Positions 23,144-31,970 of a stretch of 64,000 bases of DNA are shown piece after piece; position 1 is the stretch's first letter, and every line of letters begins with the position of its first letter. The position numbers and the translations under genes are program-made. The stretch covers positions 62,001 to 126,000 of the forward strand of contig NZ_JAGQED010000008.1 in the NCBI RefSeq assembly GCF_018304965.1, written 5' to 3'. The notes below the pieces were generated by a model, which saw nothing but the letters and a program-made list of their open reading frames with translations, had not been told where the DNA came from and did not search any database. Source of the DNA: Collimonas antrihumi (GTDB lineage: Bacteria > Pseudomonadota > Gammaproteobacteria > Burkholderiales > Burkholderiaceae_D).

Positions 23144-24430
23144 ATGGATATCGAATGGCTGAAACAACTGCGGCAGGCAAGCTGGCGCGGCGTGCCGTTC
23201 CAGGTTGATACTGTCGATACGACTGCAGGACAGAATACGGTATTGCGCGACTATCCGTTCCAGGACTTGCCGACAGTGTTTTCCATGGGTGCGACAGCCG
23301 AAGAGTTTAAATTTTCGGCTTACGTGATCGGTGACGACTACCTGCAGCAATTGGACGCACTGCGTGAAGTGCTACAAGGCGACGGCATCCTGATCCATCC
23401 CACGCAAGGCAGCATCCGGTGCTATTACCACGGAAAATATACGGTCAAGGAAGCGCCTGCCAGTGAAGGCGGCATAGCACGCCTGGAACTCAATTTCGTG
23501 CGCGGAGAAGAACGCCGCTATCCAACCGGCACACAAAACACCACAGAGGCACTGGAAGAGGCCAATGCCGAGGCCAAGAAATCTGTCATCGACACTTTTA
23601 CCGATCAGTTCAAGATAGACGGCCTGCCAGGCTGGTCGCTGGATAATCTACGCAACGGCCTACGCGGTGCCCTGGATGCGGCATGGTCCGTCATCTCTAC
23701 CGTCAATAGCGGCGTCAACTATTACGACAACCTGGTGCAGCAGTTCATCATCAGTCCCAGCAATGAGCTGCTTGGCATATCCGGTGTGTTGGGCAATACG
23801 GTCGGTTCTATCATGCGCGTGCCGCAGAATCTCCCGACTTCGCAGGCCACCGCCATATTCGGGCAGATGCGCAATCTGTGGCCGATATCGTCCAGTCAGT
23901 CGGTGGCCAACGCCTATAAAACCAGTGGTGTGCCGCCCGTAACAGACGCCAACGTGCAACTGGCACGAGCGCTAACACCCCCTTACACGCCATATGCGAC
24001 CGAGGCACGCCAACGCGAGGCCGAACTGTTTACCCGCTTGGCCGTGCTGTTTGAAGGTTTGGCGACGGTGGCCGCTGCCGAAGCAGTCGCCCAGATAGAA
24101 CTGGACAATATCGACCAGGCTGCAGCGTTACGACAGGACTTTAATCAGCAGTTATCGCGCTTGCTGCGCCTGAGTGTCGCCGATCATGGCGTACTCATGC
24201 GCTTGCATACAGCCGTATTGGCGGATTTACAGGAGCGCTCAAAGGGATTGGCACGGATTACGAATTACACGCCGCAGAGTTGGCAACCAGCGCTGTATAT
24301 CAGCTATCGGCTGTTCGGCACGGTGCAATGGATGGATGAAATTTTGCGAATGAATCCGCATATCCGCCATCCCTTGCTGGTTCCGCCAAATACCCCATTG
24401 CGCGTCATCAAACACAACCAGGATAACTGA
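23144..24430 (+). CDS. DNA circularisation N-terminal/tail protein (Mu gpN-like)
   Basis: A 428-residue protein starting MDIEWLKQLRQASWRGVPFQ, the typical opening of the DNA_circ_N family (Mu gpN). The block RDYPFQDLPTVFSMG follows. GGAGG precedes ATG 23144; the longer open frame is ignored. gpN is a baseplate/tail component despite its historical name. The next gene starts 1 bp after its stop. Confidence 0.87.
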   Translation: MDIEWLKQLRQASWRGVPFQVDTVDTTAGQNTVLRDYPFQDLPTVFSMGATAEEFKFSAYVIGDDYLQQLDALREVLQGDGILIHPTQGSIRCYYHGKYTVKEAPASEGGIARLELNFVRGEERRYPTGTQNTTEALEEANAEAKKSVIDTFTDQFKIDGLPGWSLDNLRNGLRGALDAAWSVISTVNSGVNYYDNLVQQFIISPSNELLGISGVLGNTVGSIMRVPQNLPTSQATAIFGQMRNLWPISSSQSVANAYKTSGVPPVTDANVQLARALTPPYTPYATEARQREAELFTRLAVLFEGLATVAAAEAVAQIELDNIDQAAALRQDFNQQLSRLLRLSVADHGVLMRLHTAVLADLQERSKGLARITNYTPQSWQPALYISYRLFGTVQWMDEILRMNPHIRHPLLVPPNTPLRVIKHNQDN

Positions 24431-24431
24431 C

Positions 24432-25544
24432 ATGCAACGTTATACCAAAGACCAGGCCAAGGTGGTCGTCACCGTCAACGGACGCAATTACGAGGGCTGG
24501 ATCGAGTCAAGCATTGAGCGGTCGATAGAGAATATCAGCAGCCGTTTTACTATTCCGGTCACGTTCGTGCCCGGCAGTCCACCGGATATCCAACGCCAGG
24601 ACGATATCAAGGTATTAGTCAATGAAACCTTGGTCGTTACCGGCACTGTGCTGGCGGCGGAACCATTTTATAAGCGCGATGATTGCGGTTTCAAGATCGA
24701 AGGCCGCAGCCGCACTGGCGACCTGGTGGGTTGTTCGGCCATGTATCAAGGTGGTCAGTGGAAAAGTGCCAATCTGGACCAGATTGCACGGGATTTATGC
24801 ACGCCATTCGGCATTGAGGTGGTGGCCGATACGAATATGGGCGCGCCGCTGTCGGATTTTAAGATTGAACATTGCGAAACCGTCGTGGCGACGCTGTCCC
24901 GCGCCGCCCGCATTCGCGGCGTTCTGATGACGACCAATGCCCGTGGCCAGCTGTTGCTGACCAAGGCTGGCAAAGCCAGAAGCCACGGTGCTATTGTGCG
25001 CGGTCAGAACGTGATCAGCATGGAGTCCATCGGCACAGATGCCCAGCGCCATAGCGAATATATTGGTTATGGCCAGAAGAAATCGACGGGCAATTTTGAG
25101 GACGCGGTACAGCAAAAGGCCCGCGTTACCGACCCGGAGATGCGGCGCTATCTGCCGTTGATCATCGATGCCCAGGGCAATACCGAGACCGAGGACATGA
25201 AACGCCTGGTCGAACATACCATGCGGGTACGGCGAGGTCATGCTTATGGCTTGAAGTACCAGCTTGAGGGCTGGACCTGGGAAGGTAAGCCATGGGAAAT
25301 CAATACGCTGGTGCCGATCTATGACGACATCGCCGGTCTGAATGGGGATCTGTGGCTAATCACCGATATCAATAACAAATGCGACATCAAGGAAGGTGAT
25401 GTTAGCAATATCACGGTGCGGCCGGTCGACGCCTATGACACTGTGCCGATCAAGCCACGCCAGAACAAACACGGCAAAGGCGACAAGAAGAAACCAGAGA
25501 TTACAGGCCCACGTTTTAATATTAGGAGGAGAGATCTTGAGTAA
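24432..25544 (+). CDS. Baseplate hub protein (Mu gpP/gp44-like)
   Basis: A 370-residue protein with the late-control-D/gp27-like hub pattern: N-terminal KVVVTVNGRNYEGW, SIERSIENISSRFTIPV, and a C-terminal domain with HTMRVRRGHAYGLKYQLEGWTW. It forms the central hub onto which the spike is mounted. It overlaps the following spike gene by 8 bp. Confidence 0.87.
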   Translation: MQRYTKDQAKVVVTVNGRNYEGWIESSIERSIENISSRFTIPVTFVPGSPPDIQRQDDIKVLVNETLVVTGTVLAAEPFYKRDDCGFKIEGRSRTGDLVGCSAMYQGGQWKSANLDQIARDLCTPFGIEVVADTNMGAPLSDFKIEHCETVVATLSRAARIRGVLMTTNARGQLLLTKAGKARSHGAIVRGQNVISMESIGTDAQRHSEYIGYGQKKSTGNFEDAVQQKARVTDPEMRRYLPLIIDAQGNTETEDMKRLVEHTMRVRRGHAYGLKYQLEGWTWEGKPWEINTLVPIYDDIAGLNGDLWLITDINNKCDIKEGDVSNITVRPVDAYDTVPIKPRQNKHGKGDKKKPEITGPRFNIRRRDLE

Positions 25545-26037
25545 GCAAACCATGATCCGGCGCGCCAGGATGCGTGCCTTGAAAGAAGGTCAAATTCAAA
25601 CTGTGCGCGTGGAGATATTCGACTCCAACGCCCGCGACGCAGTAGAACGCTTCCAGGACTACGGCCTGGCCTCCAATCCGGTAGATGGCCAGGGGCTGGC
25701 GGTGGAATGCGATGGCCATGTTGTCGTGTTGCGCATGGACCGCCTGGCCGAACGGCCGCAATTGGCCGCGCATGAAGTATCTGTATGGCACAAGGATGGG
25801 CACCGCATCACGCTGACCGATGGCAAAAAAATCATCGTTGATTGTGATGAATATATCGTTAATGCTAAAACCAAGGCGGCATTTAACACGCCGTTGATTG
25901 AAGCACCGAGTGCCATTATCCAGGCCAAAAATGTGCAGGGCAGTGAAGGCGGCACTTTTGGCGGCGTGGATTCGGTCACTCACGCGCACGATGGTGTTCA
26001 GCGCGGGAACGACCAATCTGGTGGTCCTGTCAAATAA
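25537..26037 (+). CDS. Baseplate spike protein (Mu gp45-like)
   Basis: About 166 residues from a TTG start at 25537 (LSKQTMIRRARMRALKEGQI), chosen because AGGAGGA lies 6 bases upstream; the first ATG (25552) is too far from it. The gp45 family OB-fold (about 15-80) and the later histidine-containing tip (VDSVTHAHDGVQRG) are visible. The H-x-H near the C-terminus is where Mu gp45 binds iron. This trimeric spike pierces the outer membrane. Confidence 0.85.
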   Translation: MSKQTMIRRARMRALKEGQIQTVRVEIFDSNARDAVERFQDYGLASNPVDGQGLAVECDGHVVVLRMDRLAERPQLAAHEVSVWHKDGHRITLTDGKKIIVDCDEYIVNAKTKAAFNTPLIEAPSAIIQAKNVQGSEGGTFGGVDSVTHAHDGVQRGNDQSGGPVK

Positions 26038-26041
26038 GGTC

Positions 26042-26076
26042 AGCGCGGGCAGCGATAATTTCATCCTGCCCGCGCT
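26042..26076 (+). terminator. Perfect 11-bp hairpin ending the hub/spike transcript
   Basis: AGCGCGGGCAG (26042-26052) pairs perfectly with CTGCCCGCGCT (26066-26076) around a 13-base loop, 4 bp past the spike stop. It lies before the third late promoter, so it may separate two late units, although no U-run follows. Confidence 0.5.
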
Positions 26077-26090
26077 ATAGCATCGTCGCC

Positions 26091-26108
26091 ACTTATGAAA
26101 TGCTTCAC
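26091..26108 (+). promoter_or_regulatory. Putative late activator site, PP-like
   Basis: ACTTATGAAATGCTTCAC, identical over all 18 bp to the copy at 3582, followed by a -10-like AGCTAAT. It stands 37 bp before the gp46-like baseplate gene, the same distance as the PI-like copy from its gene. Confidence 0.62.
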
Positions 26109-26144
26109 CTTTAGCTAATCCCGCCTTTCCTAGATCATGGCTCC

Positions 26145-26705
26145 ATGATCGATACCCGCACCATCACCCCACCAGCAAGTGACACGCTTGCATTGCCGTT
26201 TGACTGGCAATGCAAGCGTGTCTCCAAACAGTCGTCATTTCCCCACCACGATTACAGCAATCCGTGCGCCGCTCCTGGTCGTGGCGCGGTGGTACTGCAG
26301 GAGTACGCCCTGGGACTGGACGACACCTTACAAACAGCAGTCATCATTTCTTTGTTCTCCGACCGGCGTGCTGGCCGAGACACAGTGCTGCCACGCGGTC
26401 AGACAGATCGTCGCGGCTGGTGCGGCGATGAGTTTGCCAAGTCCCCCGATCCGTGGGGGTCTCTGCTGTGGACCTGCTATTTCACTAAATCGACGGTCGA
26501 CAAATTGGAGGAAGCCCGCTTTGCGGCGTGGGAAGCACTGCAGTGGATGGTAGCCGAAGGCTTGGCCCAGCGCATCACGGTGACAGCGCAGTGGACCGGA
26601 GAAAACGCCGACCGTCTCGCACTGCGGCCGCAAATCTGGCAGGACGATGGCGAGACGCCCATTTATGACGTGCTATGGGGCACGACGTTACGCAAATCGT
26701 TGTAA
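26145..26705 (+). CDS. Baseplate protein (Mu gp46-like)
   Basis: A 186-residue protein. The second half matches the GP46 family, wedge components of the baseplate: LFSDRRAGRDTVLPRGQTDRRGWCGDEF, then GSLLWTCYFTKSTVDKLEEARFAAWEALQWMV and the YDVLWGTTLRKSL-like end. It is the first gene after the third late activator site. The first 40 codons include a perfect 17-bp inverted repeat. The N-terminal 50 residues are unlike Mu gp46 in my reading. Confidence 0.83.
   Translation: MIDTRTITPPASDTLALPFDWQCKRVSKQSSFPHHDYSNPCAAPGRGAVVLQEYALGLDDTLQTAVIISLFSDRRAGRDTVLPRGQTDRRGWCGDEFAKSPDPWGSLLWTCYFTKSTVDKLEEARFAAWEALQWMVAEGLAQRITVTAQWTGENADRLALRPQIWQDDGETPIYDVLWGTTLRKSL
26181..26222. repeat. Perfect 17-bp inverted repeat inside the gp46-like gene
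   Basis: GACACGCTTGCATTGCC (26181-26197) is exactly complementary to 26206-26222, with an 8-base loop (GTTTGACT). It starts 37 bp into the coding sequence. Such a stable stem near the start would affect translation, or could be a recombination scar. Confidence 0.85.
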
Positions 26706-26726
26706 TCACACTGGAAAGAGCAATTA

Positions 26727-27857
26727 ATGGCAACGCAGCAACCGAACATCCCGACGATTGATGAACTGCATCAGAACGCGGCAACCTTGCTGCAGCAAGC
26801 CTTGGTCGATGCCGACACCAGCGGCAACACCTTGTCGGCCAGCGATATCGCCCTGGTGCGCTCCAATACCGAGGCCCAGGCATTTGTGCAAGCGGTTGGT
26901 ATCTATGGCGCTTATCGCTACTTGCGCGATTTTGTTGCCAAACAAGCGATCCCGACCAAATCGGCCGGCGAATTCCTGGACGAATGGCTGCAAGCATACG
27001 GCATCCCGCGCAAGGAGGCCACGCCATCTGGCGGCATCGTGCACGGCACGGGTGTGCCGTCTACACCGCTCAAAGTGGGCGGTACGCTGCAAGCCGAGAC
27101 CGGCGTGGAATTCTTGCTACGTGCCGATGGCGTGGTCGATGCGGATGGTGTGCTGCAATTGTCACTGGTTTGCGCCACGGCAGGTAAAAGCGGCAATCTG
27201 GCACCAGGGACGACGTTGACCCTACTGGCAACCGAACCGGGCATCGACGCCGAGTTTGTAGTCGGCGCAGATGGTTTCTCCGGTGGTACCGAGAGGGAAA
27301 CCGACCCCGAGGCAATTTATCGCTTGCGCCAGCGTCTGGCGAATCCGCCACGCGGCAGCGCACCCAGCGATTATGAGCGCTGGGCCTTGTCGATACCCGG
27401 CATTACCCGTGCCTGGGGCGTACGCAACCCCAGCGGCCCGACCTCGGCAGGCGTCATCATCATGGCCGACAACAACGTGCCGTATGGCTTACCCACCGAA
27501 GCCCAGCGCCAGGCTGTATATGACTATATCCGAGATCCCGAGCGCGGACCTTCGGACGAATTGTTCGTAATCGTGCCGAAGCCAAAATTTGTCGATGCGG
27601 TGCTGGGGATTGACCCCGATCAGCCGGATACTCGGACCGCGATTGAATTGGAACTCAAAGACCTGTTTTATCGGGCTGCGGTGCCAGGTGGTCGTATGCC
27701 GTTGTCACATCTGAGCGAGGCTATCTCCACTGCGCCAGGCGAATACAACCATCAGATGTTCGAACCTGAACCGATATCAGGTGGCTTTCTATTTGCCGGT
27801 CTCTATGAGTTGCTGATATTGCGTTCAACAACGTTTCAGCCAATGACTATTGGATAA
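26727..27857 (+). CDS. Baseplate J-like protein (Mu gp47-like)
   Basis: A 376-residue protein with the baseplate J order: N-terminal helical region, then YGIPRKEATPSGGIVHGTG, a beta domain, and the conserved block DYERWALSIPGITRAWGVRNPSGPTSAGVIIM near residues 213-244. It pairs with gp46 and gp48 to make the wedge. AAAGAG precedes the ATG. Confidence 0.9.
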   Translation: MATQQPNIPTIDELHQNAATLLQQALVDADTSGNTLSASDIALVRSNTEAQAFVQAVGIYGAYRYLRDFVAKQAIPTKSAGEFLDEWLQAYGIPRKEATPSGGIVHGTGVPSTPLKVGGTLQAETGVEFLLRADGVVDADGVLQLSLVCATAGKSGNLAPGTTLTLLATEPGIDAEFVVGADGFSGGTERETDPEAIYRLRQRLANPPRGSAPSDYERWALSIPGITRAWGVRNPSGPTSAGVIIMADNNVPYGLPTEAQRQAVYDYIRDPERGPSDELFVIVPKPKFVDAVLGIDPDQPDTRTAIELELKDLFYRAAVPGGRMPLSHLSEAISTAPGEYNHQMFEPEPISGGFLFAGLYELLILRSTTFQPMTIG

Positions 27858-27861
27858 CCTG

Positions 27862-28458
27862 ATGAACAAATTTGTACAGGCGCTTAGCCATTTGCTGCCA
27901 ACCGGCTGGGCCTTCCCGCGACATCCGAAGTCGGTTGTCATGCGCTGGCTGAAGGCCTTTGCCGGTGTGCTCGAAGAGCATCACGACTTCACCAGCCAAA
28001 CGATACGTCAATGGATGCCGCACCGCACCTGCTCCCGTATAGAAGAGTGGGAGGATGCGCTGGGCTTGCCTGATCCATGTTTTGGGGAGAACCAGGACAT
28101 CGAGCAACGCCGCACCACCATGTTGGCGCGGTTTCGAGGCGGCGTGACGCTGGCTTATGACGATAGTTCAGCCGACAGCATCGGCGCCATTCAGCGCTAT
28201 TTACGGCTTCATGGGTATGAGATTGAGGCCTGGTACAACACCCCGTTTCGTGTGGGCCGCAATCGTGTCGGGGAGAAATTGGGAACGCTTAACGGTGTAT
28301 TGCACATCCGCGTACTGCATATTTGCAGCCCTTTTCGGACTGGCGCTAACCGCGCTGGCCAGCGCCTGGTGAACTGTAGCAAAAACAGCGAAGCCGTTGA
28401 GTGTTTGCTAAAACGCATCGTGCCAGCCCGCTTCGCGATCCATGTGATTTATTTTTAA
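27862..28458 (+). CDS. DUF2313/YmfQ baseplate protein (Mu gp48-like)
   Basis: A 198-residue protein with the DUF2313 opening (FVQALSHLLPTGWAFPRHP) and DALGLPDPCFGENQDIEQRR. The C-terminal half has CSPFRTGANRAGQRL and ends in RFAIHVIYF. ATG 27862 follows the gp47 stop by 4 bp; an upstream TTG is less likely. Its 3' end is partly duplicated before the second fiber gene at 29943-30034. Confidence 0.85.
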   Translation: MNKFVQALSHLLPTGWAFPRHPKSVVMRWLKAFAGVLEEHHDFTSQTIRQWMPHRTCSRIEEWEDALGLPDPCFGENQDIEQRRTTMLARFRGGVTLAYDDSSADSIGAIQRYLRLHGYEIEAWYNTPFRVGRNRVGEKLGTLNGVLHIRVLHICSPFRTGANRAGQRLVNCSKNSEAVECLLKRIVPARFAIHVIYF

Positions 28459-28470
28459 GGTGAGGACACG

Positions 28471-29400
28471 ATGAATTACACAGACAGCCTTGACCGGGTT
28501 ATCCATCTCCCTACAGGTCAACCCATGCATACGGACAAGGCAGCGACCTGCACCGTCCAGTCGGCCAAGGACACCAATATGCCCATCTGGAGCCTGATGG
28601 AATTAGTCAAGGCAGCAGGATTTGCAGGACGACCATTTAATCCCGATGATCCGGGGACGTATACGTTGCTGAAAAGGGCGATAGACGCCATTTACGCCCC
28701 CCTGAAAAGCCCTGAATTTACCGGCGTGCCGAAGGTGCCAACGCCGAATCAGGGCGATAAAAGCAAGCAGGCGGTCAACTCCGAATTTGTAACGCTAGCG
28801 CTGGCCGACAAGGCGATCGGCGAAGGTTTCAATATGGAGTGGGCTGGCCTAGAAGGTCAACCTCCTTGGGTATTGGGTGGCCCCGATCCGGCGCGTATTA
28901 AAGTCTACGACCCGCGCAATTTTCACGTCAGTAAAGCAGATGACGCAGAACATGCCGGTGACGCTAGATATGCGACGAACGCTGGATATGCAGATGGCAC
29001 CGGATACGCGGTGTATGCCGATAATGCGGGGAACGCCGGATTCGCAACGAATGCCGGTAATGCCGACACATTGGGGGGTATCCCAATGCGCCATCAAGAA
29101 AACCCCGGTCAGCCTTATTACCTCTATGGACGGAGTGGGGACGCCGCTGAAATTACGCTTTTTACCCGTAGCTGGTTGGCGGTGGGGTCCGCGGATTTCG
29201 CAACGACTGCGACCTATGCACATCAGTTGACCGGTCCGGGCTTGGTGGGCGGTAACGTCGGTTCTTACCTTCTCAACAAAAATCACACAACATCGGAGGC
29301 AGCAGGCGCGTGGGAATTGCGAGGATTTGCCTATGATTATGGATCATTCAATGATGGGCAACTTGGTTCGAGAGCAGCTTTATGGCAAAGGGTGGGATGA
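28471..29400 (+). CDS. Tail fiber protein 1
   Basis: A 309-residue receptor-binding protein. The N-terminal about 110 residues (MNYTDSLDRVIHLPTGQPMH ...) are shared with the second fiber gene and are presumably the baseplate anchor. Residues 160-205 form short glycine/alanine repeats (GYADGTGY, YADNAGNAGFATNAGNAD), a likely triple-stranded shaft. The C-terminal module ends with RAALWQRVG, a classic fiber tip ending. The following gene is its assembly chaperone (ATGA overlap). Confidence 0.86.
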   Translation: MNYTDSLDRVIHLPTGQPMHTDKAATCTVQSAKDTNMPIWSLMELVKAAGFAGRPFNPDDPGTYTLLKRAIDAIYAPLKSPEFTGVPKVPTPNQGDKSKQAVNSEFVTLALADKAIGEGFNMEWAGLEGQPPWVLGGPDPARIKVYDPRNFHVSKADDAEHAGDARYATNAGYADGTGYAVYADNAGNAGFATNAGNADTLGGIPMRHQENPGQPYYLYGRSGDAAEITLFTRSWLAVGSADFATTATYAHQLTGPGLVGGNVGSYLLNKNHTTSEAAGAWELRGFAYDYGSFNDGQLGSRAALWQRVG

Positions 29401-29939
29401 TGAAAAAGACGAATGTGAAAGAGATTGGCACAACTTCGGCGGACCCGATGGAGGCCCATATTACCGGTAATGGTTTGCCACAAATCGTCATACCCGAGAT
29501 GCTGGAGCCAGTAGAAACACCAGATCCATTTACTGTGATTGATGTTCGCAATCCAATGCGTAAGCCATCGGGGATTATTTGCGAAGTGAAGTTTGCCTCA
29601 AAAGACAAATATTTGACATTCCTGGCCAGACCAGACGACGTCGAGCTACATGGACAACAAATTTACAGGGATTGTGACGAAGGTGTATGGGGCGACGTGC
29701 CGAATTACGTGCCATCCGAAGAAGAGTTGTTGGTCGAAGCGGAAAACAAGCGTAGCGAGGCACTCACCGAAGCTGGCACAAAAATCTCCGATTATCAGGA
29801 TTTGATTGATGTTGGCGAAGCAACCGGCGCGGATGCCGCCATGCAAAAGGAATGGAAAAAGTATCGGATAGCTGTCACTCGCGTACCGTCCCAGAGTGGT
29901 TACCCCGGCTCCATTGATTGGCCCGTCAAGCCTGAATAA
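29397..29939 (+). CDS. Tail fiber assembly protein
   Basis: About 180 residues, with the conserved C-terminal block of the tail fiber assembly family: EAENKRSEALTEAGTKISDYQ followed by DLIDVGEATGADAAMQKEWKKYRIAVTRV and the end IDWPVKPE. It overlaps the fiber 1 stop as ATGA, so it is coupled to that fiber and probably folds or trimerises its tip. Either of two tandem ATGs (29397, 29400) may be used. Confidence 0.87.
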   Translation: MMKKTNVKEIGTTSADPMEAHITGNGLPQIVIPEMLEPVETPDPFTVIDVRNPMRKPSGIICEVKFASKDKYLTFLARPDDVELHGQQIYRDCDEGVWGDVPNYVPSEEELLVEAENKRSEALTEAGTKISDYQDLIDVGEATGADAAMQKEWKKYRIAVTRVPSQSGYPGSIDWPVKPE

Positions 29940-29942
29940 CGT

Positions 29943-30034
29943 TTGTGAAGCGGTTAGACAGTGCGACTACCCCTGTTAAACGCGTCATACCCCACGGTTT
30001 GCGATCAATGTGATTTTTTTATGATGAGAGTGAA
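29943..30034 (+). repeat. Degenerate duplicate of the gp48 3' end
   Basis: The 92 bp before fiber 2 align with the last about 90 bp of gp48 plus its leader. AAACGCGTCATACC here matches AAACGCATCGTGCC at 28411, and TTTGCGATCAATGTGATTT matches TTCGCGATCCATGTGATTT. The reading frame is broken. It marks a tandem duplication of the fiber locus whose left copy point lies inside gp48. Confidence 0.75.
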
Positions 30035-31942
30035 ATGAACTATACGGACAGTTTGGACAGGGTGACACATACGCCCACTGGCCATACCATGCATTCGGAC
30101 ACAGAAGCTATTCCCACTGTGCAATCGGCCAATGATACCAATATGGTAATTTGGTCTTTGATGGAGCTATTAGGGGCGGCAGACATCCCTGGAAAATCGT
30201 TTAATCCGGATGACCCGGAGAGCTATACGCTACTGAAAAAGGCGATGGATTCGGTTTACGCAAAATTGGATGGCCCCGAGTTTTCAGGCCCACCAACAGC
30301 CCCGACGGCTCCCGCATTCGACGACAGCAGAAATCTGGCAACGACGGAGTATGTCGAACGGGCTATTGAGCTTCACACGGTTAATCTACTTAGCCACATG
30401 ACGCCTCAAGAACGAATCGATTTTGCCACCCGACCACAGCCGTTAGAGTTGGATTTGCAAGCGGCATTTTCCCGTGCGCAGGCGGCATTGCCAAATGGCG
30501 GGTATGTTGAATTGCCTGTTGGCGTGATGCCAGCATCGCGTATCACCATATTGCGCAAGTGCGTGTTGCGCGGCAAGGGAGTGGCGTCTAGCATTATTAG
30601 GCAGCGTGCCGGTAGCAATCAAGATTTCATCATTTCAGAAAATTTTCAGGTTTTGACAGGGTCGAAATTAACTATCAACGACCCTCGCGTGCCATCGTGG
30701 TTTGGCCTGGTGGATTTACATGTGGACGGGAATAGGTTTAATGCAACGACTAATCCGACTGGAAATACTGTTGGAACCGGTGTGAGTTTCTATGGCCCGG
30801 CTCAAATTCTTGGCGGTAAAGTGATGGTTCGAAATTGTGCTGGACGCGGCATTTATACAGAAGATTCAAGTATAGCTTCAGCAGTCTGGGAAGGGCAGGA
30901 AGAGGGGCAGTTCGAAAATATCATCGTGCGCGACAATACCGGCGACGGATGGCTCTCGCGCGGTCCGCACAATTCGCTTTGCAAGTCCATTACCTCCGGC
31001 TTCAATGGCGGGTGGGGATTCAAGTCAGAAGAAAGCGACGAATATAGTGGTAGTTTCGATGCTATTGGCAGCCTACATACCTACGGCAACGGCCGGGCGA
31101 TTTTGCCGTCAGTTCGCACAGGCGCATCTCTTGGCGCAATTTGTCGCATTGGCAAGCTCATCACGGACGGCGACAATCTGACAATCGAAGCCAGCCGCGT
31201 CCAGATTCAAACCTATCGTTGCTACAACATGGGGGCTGCGCGTGACGGCCTGGTGTGGAACGGGCACGAGGGCTTTATCGGTGCCATGAATGGGAACATG
31301 TGGAGTAATTCTGTCGGACGAGCGGCAGTCGTGATTAATGGTAGGCGCAACCGTATTGGAGCTGCCCTTATCAGTACTAATAACCCGGACAATGACGGAT
31401 TTGTTATCAATGGTGTTTCTACTCAAATCGATGGAATTAATATTTCGGGATTTAATGCCGCCGGACGCACGGCGTTGAGTCTGAATAGTTCCAAGTGCAG
31501 AATTACGGGCGAAATCACCAACAGTTCAATCGCGTTTAACTATGTCGGGGGAGCCAGCAATATCGTCGATCTGGAAATTTCCACCGATAGAGAAGATCAA
31601 ATTGCCGTAACTGGAGGTAGACCGGGCCAGAGCGATCGCTTTAGCATTAGAAGCACTGGATATAACAGCGGGGGAACAAGCGCTTCAATTATGTCAGGTG
31701 CCATAGCAATGGATACGACAGCGCCACAAATCGTAACGATCCCACATTCCCTTCTTTACACGCCAGCACGTGAGCAATGCGCAATGTCTTTGTTGGGAGG
31801 CTCCCCGACAAGCACGGCATATGTGATTGCGTATATGCAAATTACCTCAACCAGTCCAACGGCTATCGTTGTGAATTATCGGTTGGTTACTGCTGGCCCG
31901 CCAGGAACGGTGGCGCGTATTGGTATCCGTGTCGCTTTGTAA
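30035..31942 (+). CDS. Second tail fiber/tailspike with beta-helix
   Basis: A 635-residue protein. Residues 1-90 are homologous to fiber 1 (NYTDSLDRV, PTGH, TVQSANDTNM, NPDDPESYTLLKKAM), then comes a linker with a LATTEYVERA motif typical of fiber shafts. Residues about 145-540 have the look of a right-handed parallel beta-helix, with repeated short strands, VRNCAGRGIYTEDS and INGRRNRIGAALIS. Such modules often carry polysaccharide depolymerase activity. A small C-terminal domain follows. Enzymatic activity cannot be shown here. Confidence 0.85.
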   Translation: MNYTDSLDRVTHTPTGHTMHSDTEAIPTVQSANDTNMVIWSLMELLGAADIPGKSFNPDDPESYTLLKKAMDSVYAKLDGPEFSGPPTAPTAPAFDDSRNLATTEYVERAIELHTVNLLSHMTPQERIDFATRPQPLELDLQAAFSRAQAALPNGGYVELPVGVMPASRITILRKCVLRGKGVASSIIRQRAGSNQDFIISENFQVLTGSKLTINDPRVPSWFGLVDLHVDGNRFNATTNPTGNTVGTGVSFYGPAQILGGKVMVRNCAGRGIYTEDSSIASAVWEGQEEGQFENIIVRDNTGDGWLSRGPHNSLCKSITSGFNGGWGFKSEESDEYSGSFDAIGSLHTYGNGRAILPSVRTGASLGAICRIGKLITDGDNLTIEASRVQIQTYRCYNMGAARDGLVWNGHEGFIGAMNGNMWSNSVGRAAVVINGRRNRIGAALISTNNPDNDGFVINGVSTQIDGINISGFNAAGRTALSLNSSKCRITGEITNSSIAFNYVGGASNIVDLEISTDREDQIAVTGGRPGQSDRFSIRSTGYNSGGTSASIMSGAIAMDTTAPQIVTIPHSLLYTPAREQCAMSLLGGSPTSTAYVIAYMQITSTSPTAIVVNYRLVTAGPPGTVARIGIRVAL

Positions 31943-31970
31943 GTTCTAAATTCTTCATTGAAAGGAAGTT

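Noticed and set aside
28471-31942. Mu-like invertible G segment with gix sites
   Set aside because: No invertase gene and no inverted fiber segment; the two fiber genes are direct repeats in the same orientation.
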